From the NCBI GenBank assembly GCA_041741415.1, contig JBGSKC010000023.1, forward strand, positions 1 to 64,000: a stretch of 64,000 bases of DNA, in the 5' to 3' direction. Shown piece by piece: positions 1-10,600 of the stretch. Positions within the stretch are counted from its first letter, which is position 1; the number at the start of each line of letters is the position of its first letter. The translations under genes and the position numbers were made by a program. The DNA comes from JANQTF01 sp041741415 (lineage in GTDB: Bacteria > Bacteroidota > Bacteroidia > J057). The notes beneath the pieces were generated by a model. The model searched no databases, was not told where the DNA came from, and saw nothing but the letters and a program-made list of their open reading frames with translations.

Positions 1-294
1 CAAATATCTGAGCTTCTTTTTTATCCTCCAAATTTTTTTGAAAATTTCTTTTCAGAAAAATGAAGGCCAATCCGAAAACCCCAACATTCAACCCTCAACG
101 AACTCCCCTTCCTTCACTTTCGCTCCGTTTGGGGTGGCAAACATAGTACGCCTTCGGTCAAAGCTCCAAATGCATTTTTACTTTAGTTTTCCACATTCGC
201 AGAAGTTCATATGCTTGTTTCGACAATGGTTATCCACATTGGAGTTTAACATGCTGATTGTCAGGTTTTTTAAATCCCTGTTTTTCGCTTTGCA
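1..294. other. gene-free, T-rich flank
   Basis: I see no convincing gene here. An open frame on the plus strand (about 38-301) reads as low-complexity residues rich in F, L and S, with no domain. The stretch lies 3' of the minus-strand LRR gene and probably holds its transcript end, but no strong terminator hairpin is visible. Confidence 0.5.
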
Positions 295-3012
295 TCAATA
301 AAAAACCACCTCGCACTGCGGATGAAGCTCCTTGAATTTTTCCACAACCCGCGCTGTCAGCCGGGTATTATAGCATTGCAGGAGGGTTAACTGCTGCAAG
401 CCGTCCAGGGGAGAAAGGCTTTTTACTTCTGAGTTGGAGATATCTAGTTGCCTCAACCCATTCACATACAAGAGTGCATTCAGCCTTTTTACCTGCGTTC
501 CTTTGCAACTCAGCACCTGTAACTGCTTCAAAGGGGTCAATGGCTCCAGCTCTGAAACGAGGGTATTGTCCAATTGCAAGTGCGCCAGCCGCGCGAGGCC
601 CGAGAGGGGCGACAGGTCCTCGATTGGGTTCTGAGACAAAATTAAAGTCTCCAGGGTTGATAATCCGGCCAGTGGTCTAAGGTCCCGGATCATGCACTTT
701 TCCATGCTAAGGTGCCGCAGTCGTTCAAACATCTGGAGCGGGCTCAGGTCGGTAAGGGCTCCGGCATCCTGAAAAGCGAGAGAGCTAAGTTGGGTAAGCC
801 TATGAAGGGCTTCGGCATCCGGCTGAGAAGGTAAAGAGGCAAAACGGGTAAGCTGCTCCCGCCAGGCAGCAGGAAGCTGAGCCCACCAGGACTGGAGTTT
901 GCCGCTTCGGTACAGCAGCAGCACATTTTCCTTGTGAAGTAAAAACCGGGAAACTTCCTGTTGAGTGAAGGGCGCACCTTCCATTGATATACGCTGAAGG
1001 CGAGAGAGGGAATCGAGCGGCGCAAGCCATTGCACCTGGAGGCTGTCGGCCTGAAGGTACTTTAACGAAGAGGTTCCCTCCAGCCCGTCAAGGGTGCGAA
1101 CGCTGGTGTAGGATACGTCCAGCGACGACAGGCGCGAAAGCCCTGCCAGGGAGCTCAGGTCGGAAATGGCAGTGTGAGAACAGTCCAGACTTTCAAGGTC
1201 GCCAAGATCGCGGAGCGGAACCAGTGACTGAATACGGGTAAATGAACAGCGCAAGCTCCTTAGATTAGCCATTACAGCAAGGGCGTCGAGGGTAACGATG
1301 GACTGGTTCTGGCTGATGTCGAGGCTTGGCAAATTGGCCATTTGCTGAAGCTCTTCTCTGCCGGGCTGGTCGGAGGCTGGTACCTGGCCCCGAAACACCG
1401 CCTGCCAGGCAGGATCCAGTTGCGCCCACCAGCTCCGTAACAAACCGCTTTCATACACCACCAGTACCTCGGGGCGCTGCCGGTTAAAAGCCAGTACCTC
1501 CTGCTGCCCGATCATGGTATGGTCGCAGTAAATCTTGCTCAACTCTGGCAATGCACTCAGCGGCATGAGGCTGCGCACTTCACTGCGGTCGAGGAAAAGT
1601 AGCCGGAGGCTCATACAGGCCGCCAAAGGGGAAAGGTCTCTCACCGGGCAGGATTCCATTTCCAGATGGCGAAGGTCCAGCAGGCTCGACAAGGCCTGTA
1701 TATTCGACACCCTTGTTCCTGACAAAGACAACCGTTTCAGTTCACCCAGCGAGCGCAGGGTCTGGAGGTCGGTAACGAGGGTTCCGGATACATCAAGGTC
1801 CTTGAGCTGACGCAGGGAGGCGAGTGGCGTGAGGTCGGTGATATTGGTGTTGCTCAGGTCGAGGATGCGGAGTTGAGAAAACCGGGTAATAGGCTGTAGC
1901 TGCGTTACCTTTGTATGGCTGAGATACAGTTCTTTCAGTTCAGTGGCATAGCGAAGCGGCTCAAGGCTGCGGACCTGGGAGTTAGCGCAGGTAAGCACTT
2001 CGAGGTGAGTGAGATTTCTCAAAGGGCTAAGGTCATAGACAGCAGTTCCGGAAAGATTGAGGATTCTTAGTTCGCGAAACTGGCTCAGAGGCTCCAGATC
2101 GTCGAGGTCGGGTATTCCGGAGAGGTCCAGTTCTCTGGTGGCAACGAGGCGTTTGAGGTCGTTGAGCAGGGCGGCAGTGAGCACAGGGGCTTTGTTGCCA
2201 GCAGGAAAAGTGGAAAGTGTGGATCCATCGCCGTTAAATACAGACACATGGCCCACCCATTCGGCAGAAGAACCCGTTGTTTCACCAGCCGATGCAGCTG
2301 CGGGCATTTGGAGGCTGTCGCGCAAAGACAGTGCGGGAAAGCGCAGAAGCAAATCCTGCAGGGCCAGGCTGTCATTCACCCGGATCTCGCCCGCCCAAAG
2401 CTGTTTCCATGCGGGGCCCAATCCATCCCACCAGGCGATCAGGGCTTCTTCTTCTCCCAGCCGGGTGGTGTACATGCTCACAATTTTCAGCACCCGCGAC
2501 TCAGGGTCGAGATTCACCTCCACAAACCTTGGCTGTGAGTTCCGGATCGTGTCGCCATCCAGCGTTACCCCCTGAAGGTAGCGAATAAAGCTAACCAGGA
2601 AAAACAGCTCCCCCCGGTCATTTACCTGATGCGCAACTTCTATGTTCTCAAACTCTACCGAAGCCCTGACATAAAAAAAGTCCAGGTCTTTGAGATAAGC
2701 CTGAACATCCTTGTTGGTTACGGTGGACCGATCGGGCACAAGGTCATCCTCGACCTGAACTTTAGCATTCAAAAACACCTTCAGGTAGCTGTCCTGAATG
2801 ATGATGTCTTTTTCCCTGGCTGAGGTGGAAGGATCGCCAATGGTATTCAGGGTAAATTGCAGAAACTGAACCAGTCCCCGGGCATCCTCCTTGAAGCTGG
2901 CAAGGCGGGCAGAGTCTGTCTGGATCTGGCTTTTGAGCGGAACAAACATGAGCATAAAGCCCAGAAAGGGGAGAAAAAAAGGCCAGGGCCTGCGGTTCAA
3001 CAGAGAAGTCAT
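295..3012 (-). CDS. secreted leucine-rich repeat protein with three WW-AW modules
   Basis: A 905-residue exported protein. A longer frame begins at a GTG at 3039, but the ATG at 3012 begins a clean signal peptide (basic MTSLLNRR, then a hydrophobic stretch). After an N-terminal domain of about 190 residues there are three blocks of 22-23-residue leucine-rich repeats of the internalin/SDS22 type (units such as LRILDLSNTNITDLTPLASL), at roughly residues 285-510, 560-675 and 740-890. Each block is preceded by a short module built on WW..L.PAW (near residues 195, 525 and 705). No T9SS sorting domain or LPXTG-like anchor is visible. LRR proteins of this kind usually bind other proteins; the ligand is unknown. 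It is the last gene of a minus-strand series of envelope genes. The LRR assignment is secure; the role is not. Confidence 0.85.
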   Translation of the reverse strand: MTSLLNRRPWPFFLPFLGFMLMFVPLKSQIQTDSARLASFKEDARGLVQFLQFTLNTIGDPSTSAREKDIIIQDSYLKVFLNAKVQVEDDLVPDRSTVTNKDVQAYLKDLDFFYVRASVEFENIEVAHQVNDRGELFFLVSFIRYLQGVTLDGDTIRNSQPRFVEVNLDPESRVLKIVSMYTTRLGEEEALIAWWDGLGPAWKQLWAGEIRVNDSLALQDLLLRFPALSLRDSLQMPAAASAGETTGSSAEWVGHVSVFNGDGSTLSTFPAGNKAPVLTAALLNDLKRLVATRELDLSGIPDLDDLEPLSQFRELRILNLSGTAVYDLSPLRNLTHLEVLTCANSQVRSLEPLRYATELKELYLSHTKVTQLQPITRFSQLRILDLSNTNITDLTPLASLRQLKDLDVSGTLVTDLQTLRSLGELKRLSLSGTRVSNIQALSSLLDLRHLEMESCPVRDLSPLAACMSLRLLFLDRSEVRSLMPLSALPELSKIYCDHTMIGQQEVLAFNRQRPEVLVVYESGLLRSWWAQLDPAWQAVFRGQVPASDQPGREELQQMANLPSLDISQNQSIVTLDALAVMANLRSLRCSFTRIQSLVPLRDLGDLESLDCSHTAISDLSSLAGLSRLSSLDVSYTSVRTLDGLEGTSSLKYLQADSLQVQWLAPLDSLSRLQRISMEGAPFTQQEVSRFLLHKENVLLLYRSGKLQSWWAQLPAAWREQLTRFASLPSQPDAEALHRLTQLSSLAFQDAGALTDLSPLQMFERLRHLSMEKCMIRDLRPLAGLSTLETLILSQNPIEDLSPLSGLARLAHLQLDNTLVSELEPLTPLKQLQVLSCKGTQVKRLNALLYVNGLRQLDISNSEVKSLSPLDGLQQLTLLQCYNTRLTARVVEKFKELHPQCEVVFY

Positions 3013-3104
3013 TCGAACAAGTGAATTAGAAAAAGGCACGCACTGCCGATTCCGACAGGTCTAATTTACCAATACTTGTCCGAATTCCTGATTGAACAAA
3101 GCAA

Positions 3105-4949
3105 TCAGGGATGAAAATCCTTCTCCACGCTGGATTCTGCGATTCCGAGGCAGGCTGACCAGGCGATGAACAAAGCCGGGGCTACATCCGCGGCAATTGC
3201 CATTCCCGGAGAAAGCACGAAAATAACAGTTGCTGAAGCCATTGCTAGGCCTGCAAGCAAACTCCACGTTCCAGAAAACCCGGCATAACGCCCTCCCGCC
3301 AGCCATCCCCCCCAGCCGCAGAGGAGTAGACCGGCCTCAGCCCAAAAGGCCCCTGAATGACCCTGCCAGTCTGTCAGCTCACCCCAAATGCGAATATTTG
3401 CCCCATGAAAACAGCTCAGGATCAAAGCCCACGCAGCCAGCAGGAGAAAATGCCACCGCTTCTGGCCGCTGCGTTTGGCCTGCCTGCCGGCCCACAAGGT
3501 GAGCCAGGCAGCAACGAGGGCCGCCACTGCAGGAAACCAGTGCGACAGTCTGCCAGTATCGCCTACCCGCAAGACCTGCTCAAGGGCCAGCCGGCTCACT
3601 GGCACCCCCACCGCAAGCAGGGCAAAAACAGCTCCCACTGCTGCCAGCACGGTTTGCCTTCGAAGGAAGAATGACCGGGACGCCAGTAAATTTCCGACAA
3701 GTGGGATCAATGAAGCCAGAAAACAAATGGAACCGGCTAATTCGCTGCCTTCCTCCACCAAAATGTGCCAAATGGGCCGTTGCCAGGGTCCACCGCCCGC
3801 GGCCTTTACCAGAGACATTTCTATCTCTTCCTGAATTGGCACACTCAGCAAAAACAAAATACCTGCAACAAACCAAGCCAGGGAGGAAGGCCTGCTCCTG
3901 AAATGGTGCCACCAGCCAGGAAGCAAACTCAGGCCAGCGATTCCTGCGAGGATTAGCAGAACAGGAATGCCATCGTCTTCGGGCTGGTTTTTCCCAAACA
4001 GGTACCGAAGCATAAAAACCCGTTCATGGATCGAGCCTTGCTCATCGGCGGAAAGTGCCACAAAGCCCAGGCCAAGTATCCACCACGAAAACCGGACCCA
4101 CCATGGAGTTTCAGCCTGGCAGGTCCCAACCAGCAAAGCCAGTATCCCTACCAGAAATAACAGCACGGATGACCACCACACGGCCAGCACATTTTCCCGG
4201 CGAAGGCTTCCCTGGACCAGTATGTGCTTGGCCCAGCCCCCTGTATCCCAGGATTCGCCCAAAGCGCGGAAATAGAGTGTAAAAACACCTGTCCAGACCA
4301 AAAACATCAAAGAAATAGCTGTTGCTAAATACAGCATACTGTGGTGGTTCCGCCGGACATCGGGCAACCGGAACCTGGCAAGCTGGGCAGAACTGGCAGG
4401 ACTACCAGACCAAACCGTCCAGCCCAAAAACAATAGCAGCAGTCCGAGGGGCGGGAGCCATTCCCAGGCATAAAATCCCAGCAGATCTTCTACTTGCCGG
4501 GTGAGGAGGTCAGCTGTGATGGGCTTGCTGAGAAAAAGGGTGTCTGGAACAGATCCGACCAGGCGGCTGTCCAGGGGCATCCACCATTTTTGTCCCCCCT
4601 GCACACCCATCAGGCCCCAATTCAGCGTATCCTGAGCAGGCAGGTGAAGATCGGTAAAATAGGTTTGCCTTAATCCGAGCAGGGGCGTTTCCAGGTGCCC
4701 GTTTACCTCAACAGTACCAGGAGGCCAAAGCGAGTCTGGAAACACTTGCCAATGGCTTCGCCCCCATACCAATACAACATGACGATGCAGCTCCTTGTCG
4801 AACCGAAGGTGAATGTGCCCCATCTTCAGGCTATCTCCAGTAACTACAGGGTCAGCCTTTGCCGAAAAGCAAATGAGCAGTGTCAGAAAGAGAAGGAAAG
4901 GTGCAAAGCTTCGCCGAATGTTGAGGTACCAGACAGATTTCACAAACAC
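3105..4949 (-). CDS. polytopic membrane protein of unknown function
   Basis: A 614-residue protein with an N-terminal hydrophobic segment (residues about 13-32), an extracytoplasmic region to about residue 155, and then 12-13 further hydrophobic segments. The start is a GTG at 4949; an in-frame GTG at 4943 is an alternative and there is no nearby ATG. Charged residues sit in or next to membrane segments: SADEQGSIHE near the fifth segment, EEIEMS, and VEEGSELAG at the start of the eighth. Paired acidic residues with a histidine in a membrane protein could form a metal or proton site, but this is inference. I do not recognise the family. The gene lies between a secreted protein gene and the LRR gene on the same strand, with gaps of 144 and 92 bp. 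Confidence 0.7.
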   Translation of the reverse strand: MFVKSVWYLNIRRSFAPFLLFLTLLICFSAKADPVVTGDSLKMGHIHLRFDKELHRHVVLVWGRSHWQVFPDSLWPPGTVEVNGHLETPLLGLRQTYFTDLHLPAQDTLNWGLMGVQGGQKWWMPLDSRLVGSVPDTLFLSKPITADLLTRQVEDLLGFYAWEWLPPLGLLLLFLGWTVWSGSPASSAQLARFRLPDVRRNHHSMLYLATAISLMFLVWTGVFTLYFRALGESWDTGGWAKHILVQGSLRRENVLAVWWSSVLLFLVGILALLVGTCQAETPWWVRFSWWILGLGFVALSADEQGSIHERVFMLRYLFGKNQPEDDGIPVLLILAGIAGLSLLPGWWHHFRSRPSSLAWFVAGILFLLSVPIQEEIEMSLVKAAGGGPWQRPIWHILVEEGSELAGSICFLASLIPLVGNLLASRSFFLRRQTVLAAVGAVFALLAVGVPVSRLALEQVLRVGDTGRLSHWFPAVAALVAAWLTLWAGRQAKRSGQKRWHFLLLAAWALILSCFHGANIRIWGELTDWQGHSGAFWAEAGLLLCGWGGWLAGGRYAGFSGTWSLLAGLAMASATVIFVLSPGMAIAADVAPALFIAWSACLGIAESSVEKDFHP

Positions 4950-5093
4950 AACCTACGTTAGCAATTCCGGCAACAGCACAAGAATCGAGTTAAGGGAGTG
5001 TTAATTAAAAAACATGCCAAAGTAAGGAAACCGCCTCTCCTTGAACAGTTAAATATGGAAGGAAAATGGCAAGCTTCCCCACGCGAGTGGCTA

Positions 5094-5918
5094 TCAGCGA
5101 CGGAAAATAAAATCCTGGAGCTTTTGCTCCTGGCTCGCGGGCACCCGAAACAGATGGGAAATTAACCACCCACGGTTGGGGCCTTCCCGCTGAACGTCGT
5201 TAAGCTGAAAATACCAACCCGACATTTGGTAAAAGTGAAACCGGACCTTGTTAACCGTTTGGAAGGTGAAGTATCCTTTTTTCGCTTCAAACAAAAACAG
5301 GGTGAGGTAATCCGGGCGAAAAGCATCGCTGGCGAAGCGGTCAGATTGGGAGGGTTCACGAAAGACCTTGCTCAGGTTCATGAAGTCGAGCTCGTGGGAA
5401 AGAGGATGCAGGAATGGCTCGCCGGTTTCGAGCTGGGGCTGATAAAATTGCTTTCGGTAAGGCTCAAACAGCACGTGGCGAAAGACCCATTTTGAGCCAA
5501 CCTCCGCTTGTTCGAGCTCCATGAACAGGGTGAGAGGTTGATCCACACCCTGATAGCGGAAAGTACACTGCACTTCTGCGACCCAGTTGCCGCCGTGAAA
5601 GTCGAGAAAAAACGGCGAGCGAACCACATCGCTTGTGAAGGCACGCTTCAGGCTGTCGGGCAGGGTGGCGCTGCTTTGATCAAACAGCATATTCAGGTAA
5701 AATGCCCGCAGCCTTGGATTGTGGTACAGACTGTCGCCGGGATACATCCTTTGCCCATCGACCTTTTCTTCGGCATTAAACCGCCGGAAAAACTGGTTCA
5801 ATTGCTTCGTTTCAGCATACAACACGCTTTCGTCGCCGAGGTACTCGCGTGTTCCCTGAGCCCTGGACAGGCTCACAAGGAAGCAGCACAGCAAAAGAAG
5901 TCGAAAGGCACGGTCCAT
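5094..5918 (-). CDS. secreted protein of unknown function
   Basis: A 274-residue protein. The longest frame starts at a TTG (5957), but the ATG at 5918 begins a typical signal peptide (MDRAFRLLLLCCFLVSLSRAQG), with likely cleavage after SRA. The mature part has no repeats, cysteine pairs or membrane segments. It is rich in aromatic residues and alternating hydrophobic strands (for example FRYQGVDQPLTLFMELEQAE and RFHFYQMSGWYFQLND), suggesting a soluble beta-rich periplasmic or outer-membrane-associated fold. It follows the two genes at 6045-7366 on the same strand and is probably co-expressed with them. I do not recognise the family. Confidence 0.7.
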   Translation of the reverse strand: MDRAFRLLLLCCFLVSLSRAQGTREYLGDESVLYAETKQLNQFFRRFNAEEKVDGQRMYPGDSLYHNPRLRAFYLNMLFDQSSATLPDSLKRAFTSDVVRSPFFLDFHGGNWVAEVQCTFRYQGVDQPLTLFMELEQAEVGSKWVFRHVLFEPYRKQFYQPQLETGEPFLHPLSHELDFMNLSKVFREPSQSDRFASDAFRPDYLTLFLFEAKKGYFTFQTVNKVRFHFYQMSGWYFQLNDVQREGPNRGWLISHLFRVPASQEQKLQDFIFRR

Positions 5919-6044
5919 GCGGAAGAGGCTAAGGAGTTGGAAAGGGCCAAAAGGCAAATTGCCTGGGTGCAGGCGGCAGGATGCAACAAAGACAGGCAGC
6001 CTATTGGTTCGCTGCCTGTCTCTTTGAAGTTCATCCGGAGATCA

Positions 6045-6644
6045 TCACTGGGTGGTTTCCACCACGCGAATGTCGCCCAAAAGCACATCCCAAAACTCGA
6101 TCAGGCGACCGCCAATTTGGGTTTGCTTTCGCTCCACATAGACCGTGATGTCCTTTTTCGTGGTGTCTTTATATTGGAGGCCATCCTCAGTCGTTCCCTC
6201 AAACCGCTGATAAATGGTAATGACCCCCACATAGCGCCCGTCGGGTTGAAGCTCCAGGTCGGAGATGTACTGGATGTTGAACCACTTGACCGAAACATTA
6301 TCGTAGTTCAGGGCCATCAAGCGCTCAAAGTACCGGCGAACGCCAAAGTACTGGATTTCATTGCGAAAGATCGACGAAACGCCGATTTCGCTTCCGTCGG
6401 CAAAGAGTTCCACGGCCCTGTCGATCACGCGGCTGCCTTCGGAGAAGGGAGTTTGCTTGTTGCCGATGATAGAAATGTAGCGGCTCAGGTCTCTCACCTT
6501 TTCGAGGGCCAGCGAGTCAATGGCACGCTTTCGTTCGGGCGAAATATCAGACTGGATGGAAGCCTGGGCGGAAGCCGCAGCAGGCAGGAGCAGGACGATG
6601 GCCAACAGCCACGTTCTCATCGGGAAGGCGATTCGGAGGTTCAT
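6045..6644 (-). CDS. secreted protein of unknown function
   Basis: A 199-residue protein with a signal peptide (LLAIVLLLPAAASAQ). The ATG at 6644 overlaps the stop of the upstream lipoprotein gene by 4 nt (ATGA), which suggests translational coupling; an in-frame ATG at 6620 is possible but would lose that overlap. The mature sequence contains a cystatin/NTF2-like pattern of one helix followed by antiparallel strands (VSVKWFNIQYISDLELQ, RYVGVITIYQRFEG, DITVYVERKQTQIGG), ending at IRVVETTQ. The fold guess is weak and I do not recognise the family. Coupling to the lipoprotein suggests the two act together at the periplasmic face. Confidence 0.7.
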   Translation of the reverse strand: MNLRIAFPMRTWLLAIVLLLPAAASAQASIQSDISPERKRAIDSLALEKVRDLSRYISIIGNKQTPFSEGSRVIDRAVELFADGSEIGVSSIFRNEIQYFGVRRYFERLMALNYDNVSVKWFNIQYISDLELQPDGRYVGVITIYQRFEGTTEDGLQYKDTTKKDITVYVERKQTQIGGRLIEFWDVLLGDIRVVETTQ

Positions 6645-7366
6645 GGACGCAATTGTGATTTGATAAGTTCAAGTTCGGTGATCCTGCCCTGGTTGTCCAG
6701 CACAATTTTTTCCACCACGTTGGGATTGCGCTGCTGGTCTTTGAGGTAGTTAAGGTAACGGGCAATGGTGGTGGGGCGGTCAAAATCTCCGGCCTGGGAG
6801 ATGATGATGAGAACAGGCGCATTTTCGGAGCTGAAAAGGCTTTGGGCCCGCTGAATGGCGGCATTGGCCTGGGCAGTGGTGGTGGCATTGGATACCTCGG
6901 AAAAGGCTTGCTCCAGTGCTGCCATGGCCCTGCCTTCAGGAGTATTGGGAGCCGGGCGCTGCGGCTGCGGCTGGCTGCTGGCCTGGTCGGCGGCTTTTTG
7001 CAGGCGGTCACGCTCCTCCTGGAGGTGAAATCTGGCCTTTCTGATCTGGAGAAGGATATCGCTCTCCTGCCAGTCTTCCAGAGACTCAATGTCGCGCAGC
7101 TCGGCTTCCTTGGCAGCCAGGTCGCTGAAGTCGCGGGCAGAGTAGTTGATAATCCCGTCGAGTTGACGGCGGATGCCATTGAGATAGGCTTCCCGCTCGG
7201 CGGCAGCAAGGGCCTCCTGGCGGGCTCTTTCTTCTTCGGCCCGCTTCTTTTTGCCGTTGCAACTGCTCGTGCCCAGAGCAGTGAGGATCATCAGGCTGGC
7301 CATGGCGATCCGAAGCCAGGCCAACGATGAAAAAAAGCTGGTTTTGTCAGCAGATGAGGTGAACAT
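6641..7366 (-). CDS. lipoprotein with helical N-terminal half
   Basis: A 241-residue predicted lipoprotein. The frame is open for 51 codons upstream, but the ATG at 7366 gives a leader ending in a lipobox (ALGTSSC, then NGKKKR), so the mature protein should start at that cysteine. Residues about 40-120 are charged and helical (EEERARQEALAAAEREAYL..., KARFHLQEERDRLQKAADQ), a likely coiled coil, followed by a P/Q-rich linker. The C-terminal part, about residues 165-241, alternates strands and helices (APVLIIISQAGDFDRP, VVEKIVLDNQGRITELELI). Its stop overlaps the next gene. It is divergent from the 1739-residue sensor-like gene, so regulation from a shared upstream region is possible. Function unknown. 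Confidence 0.75.
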   Translation of the reverse strand: MFTSSADKTSFFSSLAWLRIAMASLMILTALGTSSCNGKKKRAEEERARQEALAAAEREAYLNGIRRQLDGIINYSARDFSDLAAKEAELRDIESLEDWQESDILLQIRKARFHLQEERDRLQKAADQASSQPQPQRPAPNTPEGRAMAALEQAFSEVSNATTTAQANAAIQRAQSLFSSENAPVLIIISQAGDFDRPTTIARYLNYLKDQQRNPNVVEKIVLDNQGRITELELIKSQLRP

Positions 7367-7677
7367 GAGAAGGTGCGGATAGAGGGTGGTAAACAATGGA
7401 GCAAGGCAGCACAAAAGGGAATTCGTGCATTTTGCCCTGAAAATAAGCAAATAAATGCCGTTTCTCCGCCTGTAAGAGAAGCTCTTTCCCTTTGAATTGC
7501 CCCTTAAACAGATGAACAAGGACAGAATCGGGACGAACCGGAAGCGGGAAACCCACTACGCAGGCTTTGCTCATTTAAAGAACGATTTGTTTTTGTTTAC
7601 CAAAAATTTCACAGTTTTTGAAGGGAATTCGATATTGAGTCCGAATCCTTCTCTTCCCGGTTCTATTTGCCCTCCTT
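7367..7677. other. divergent intergenic region
   Basis: A 311-bp region between the minus-strand lipoprotein gene and the plus-strand 1739-residue gene; it should hold both promoters. I found no good TTG-N20-TAnnTTTG match in either direction and no hairpin. The T-rich run GATTTGTTTTTGTTTACC sits about 85-100 nt before the plus-strand ATG. Confidence 0.5.
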
Positions 7678-10600
7678 ATGAACGAAAGCAGCCCCAGAAT
7701 TCGCAACCTCACCCTCGCATTGTCAACCCTGGCCGCCATCACCCTGGCGTTCGTTGGGTACTATTATTTCTACGTTCAGAACCAGGACCAAAAGCTCGAT
7801 GAGCGCAACCACCGGGTGCTGTCTCAGATTCGCGACAACGCCATTCGCAAAAACAAAACCTACGTCCAGAATGCGGTCAACAACTCGCCCCGCGATATCC
7901 GCGACCTAAAGTTTCGGGTGATCGACCTGATCAATGAAGACATTCGCCGTGAAAACGCAAGGTATGCTGCCCTGCCGGTTCTCCCTCCTAATCCGGATCT
8001 CGCAGGCTCGCCTTCCCTTGCTGAAGTGCCTTTGCTGCGCCGGGACTCTGTACCTGCCCCCAGCCCCTACCAGGAATCTCTTTTTTCCAAAGCTGCCAAT
8101 GTGGAAGTCAGGCGGGAGGAACAGGCGTTTGTGGTAACAGAAACGATTCAAAATACGCAGAGAACCCGGTCCCTTTCCTTCGAAGAATGGCAGGCCCGCT
8201 CCAACCGCCTCAACCAGCTGCGCTATTTGATCAGCCCCGACACCTTCCAGCGAGACCCCGTTATTGTGCTCGATTCCATCCGCGACACCATGGCAGCTTT
8301 CACGCCCTGGCAGGTGAATTACAGCGTGTGGGTGAAAGATACCGTGAGCGGCCAGCGCAGCGAGGCCTACAAAATTACCATGTCCATTGGCCTGCGTCAA
8401 TTTTTTGCTCCCCTGGAGCGCCCCGATATTTTCGACGGCATGATCCTCATTCGCAAAAAAGACGTGGAAGGCCCCGACGGCAAGAAAAAAACCAGAACCG
8501 ACCTCATTTATTCTTCCATCGATCAACCCAGGATCGCCAATTACCTCGTCAACGAATCCGACCGGTTGCTGGGCTATGCTGCCAATGACTCGGCCAGGCT
8601 TGGCCCCCTTACCGATCTCCCCTACCGGATTTACGACGCTGAAATGGTGTTTCAGGGCAGCAAGCTGCTCCTGATTGGCCTTGCCGCTGAAGACAGAATG
8701 GACCGGGAGCGGCTGGGGATTTCTACTGTGGCCGTACTGACCATGAGCCTTTTGGCATTGCTCGTGCTGCTAGGCTTTCCTTTGCTCAAGCTCGTGACGA
8801 TGGGCAATTACGAACGACTGAGCCTTTCAGACCTCGTCCTCGCCGTCATGTCGGCCATTCTGGGCGTGTTTGTCCTGACTCAATTGCTGATCGATGGCTA
8901 TGGCTATGGCGGACCCGATCGAAAACGGCGCAACCAGCAGCTGATCGAGATGTCGAATCAGGTAACAAAAGGCCTGGAGACCGAGCTTCGGGAAATTCGC
9001 CTGCAACTGAATCAGGCCGACACGCTTGCAACAACGAACACGTCCTTGAAAGACAACACCCTGGTGTGGGCAAATGACAGCCTGGCGAACAACCTTAGCA
9101 AATACCCCTATTTTCAGTCGATTTACTGGACCGGGCCTGGGTTTCAATTGATGCAGGAATGGGCAACGGGGCCAGAGCTGGCACCCAAAATCCGGCTATC
9201 CGACCGAACCTATCTCACTGAACTGGAGGCTGGCCGGGGCTGGCAACTCCCCACAGACAAAGAAAACCAACTGCCCGCTTTCCGGCTCGAAAGCCTGGTG
9301 GCACGCACAACGGGAGAGCAGCTTGCTGTGGTGAGTATCCCCTCCAGCAAGCCAGCGGCAAACGCCGTTTTCCTCACCACCCGGCTCCTGTCTCTCCACG
9401 ACCCTATTCTCCCGCCGTCGTTTGGCTTTGCGGTGGTAGATGAGACAGGGAATGTATGGTTTCATTCAGATTCGCGGCGCAACCTCCAGGAGAATTTTCT
9501 TGACGAAACCGACGAGCCATCCCTCCAGGCGGCGATGAACAACCGGGCTCCGTTGAGAATCAGCGGCTCCTATCTCGGCAAAGACCACGATTTTTACCTC
9601 AGGCCGCTTGAAGGAATGCCACTTCATCTGGTGGTATTCAGGGAAACGGGGCTATATCTTTCCACCCATGCCCAGATCCTCAGCACGACCCTGATCCTGA
9701 TCCTCGCGGCATTTCTGGCGGGGATCTCCTTCATTCTGATCCAGTCGCTGGTAAACCCGAGGTCGCCATTGCTCAAAAACGACCAGTTTGTGTTCGACTG
9801 GCTGAGGCCCGACCGCAGCAAGAAAAAGTCCTACCGGGCCCTGATCCTGATCAATATCTGCAACCTGGCGCTGGCCATCATCTGCTCCCTTAGCTACCAG
9901 CATGGCTTGCCAGTCCTGTTCATGATTGGCCTTTTATACATCTACACCTTCATTCTGGCCTTTCTCAAGCTCAACCGGAATGCTCACCAGGAGTTCATGT
10001 GGGAAGAACACAAGCGAATTGTCATTACCACCGGGATCCTGCTGGTGGTGAGCAACATGCTGTTCTGGGTTTTATTAGAGTTTGAGAATTACTTCAATCT
10101 GTTCCTGTTTCAACTGGTGCCGTTCATTTTTTTGGTCCGGGAGGTAAGCATCATTTTGCGACCTGATGCTGTGTTGGCAGCGGACAGCATCAGGAGGAAA
10201 AAGGCTACCGAAGAATGGGAATCGTCTTTGGATCAGAACAAAAAAACCCTCCGGGACATCATGCAGAAGAAAGGCGTGATGAGAGGGTGGCGATATCAGT
10301 TTTATCGAATGATAGGGTGGGCAAATAAGTGGCTGGAAAAAGCTGGCGCGGCGATAGAGGCAGGGTTTAAGACAATTGCACCGCGGGATGTGTTTGCCTT
10401 TTTCCACGCCAGCATGTCTTACCGGATCTTTCTGCTGAGCTGGCTGATCATCCTGAGCGTGTTTCCGGTGATCCGGTTCTACGAGTTTGCCTATAACCAG
10501 GAAAGCAGGCGATTAATTAAGTACGGTCAGATCCAACTCATCAAAGCGGCGAAGGAACGTGAGGCGGAGATGAAAGCTACCTGGGAGCAAATTCACAGGT

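Noticed and set aside
38..301. Plus-strand open frame of 87 codons
   Set aside because: Low-complexity translation, no domain, no plausible start context; treated as chance.
5508..6749. Long plus-strand frame of 413 codons opposite two secreted-protein genes
   Set aside because: The minus-strand genes carry signal peptides and an ATGA overlap; the plus frame is an antisense shadow produced by codon bias.
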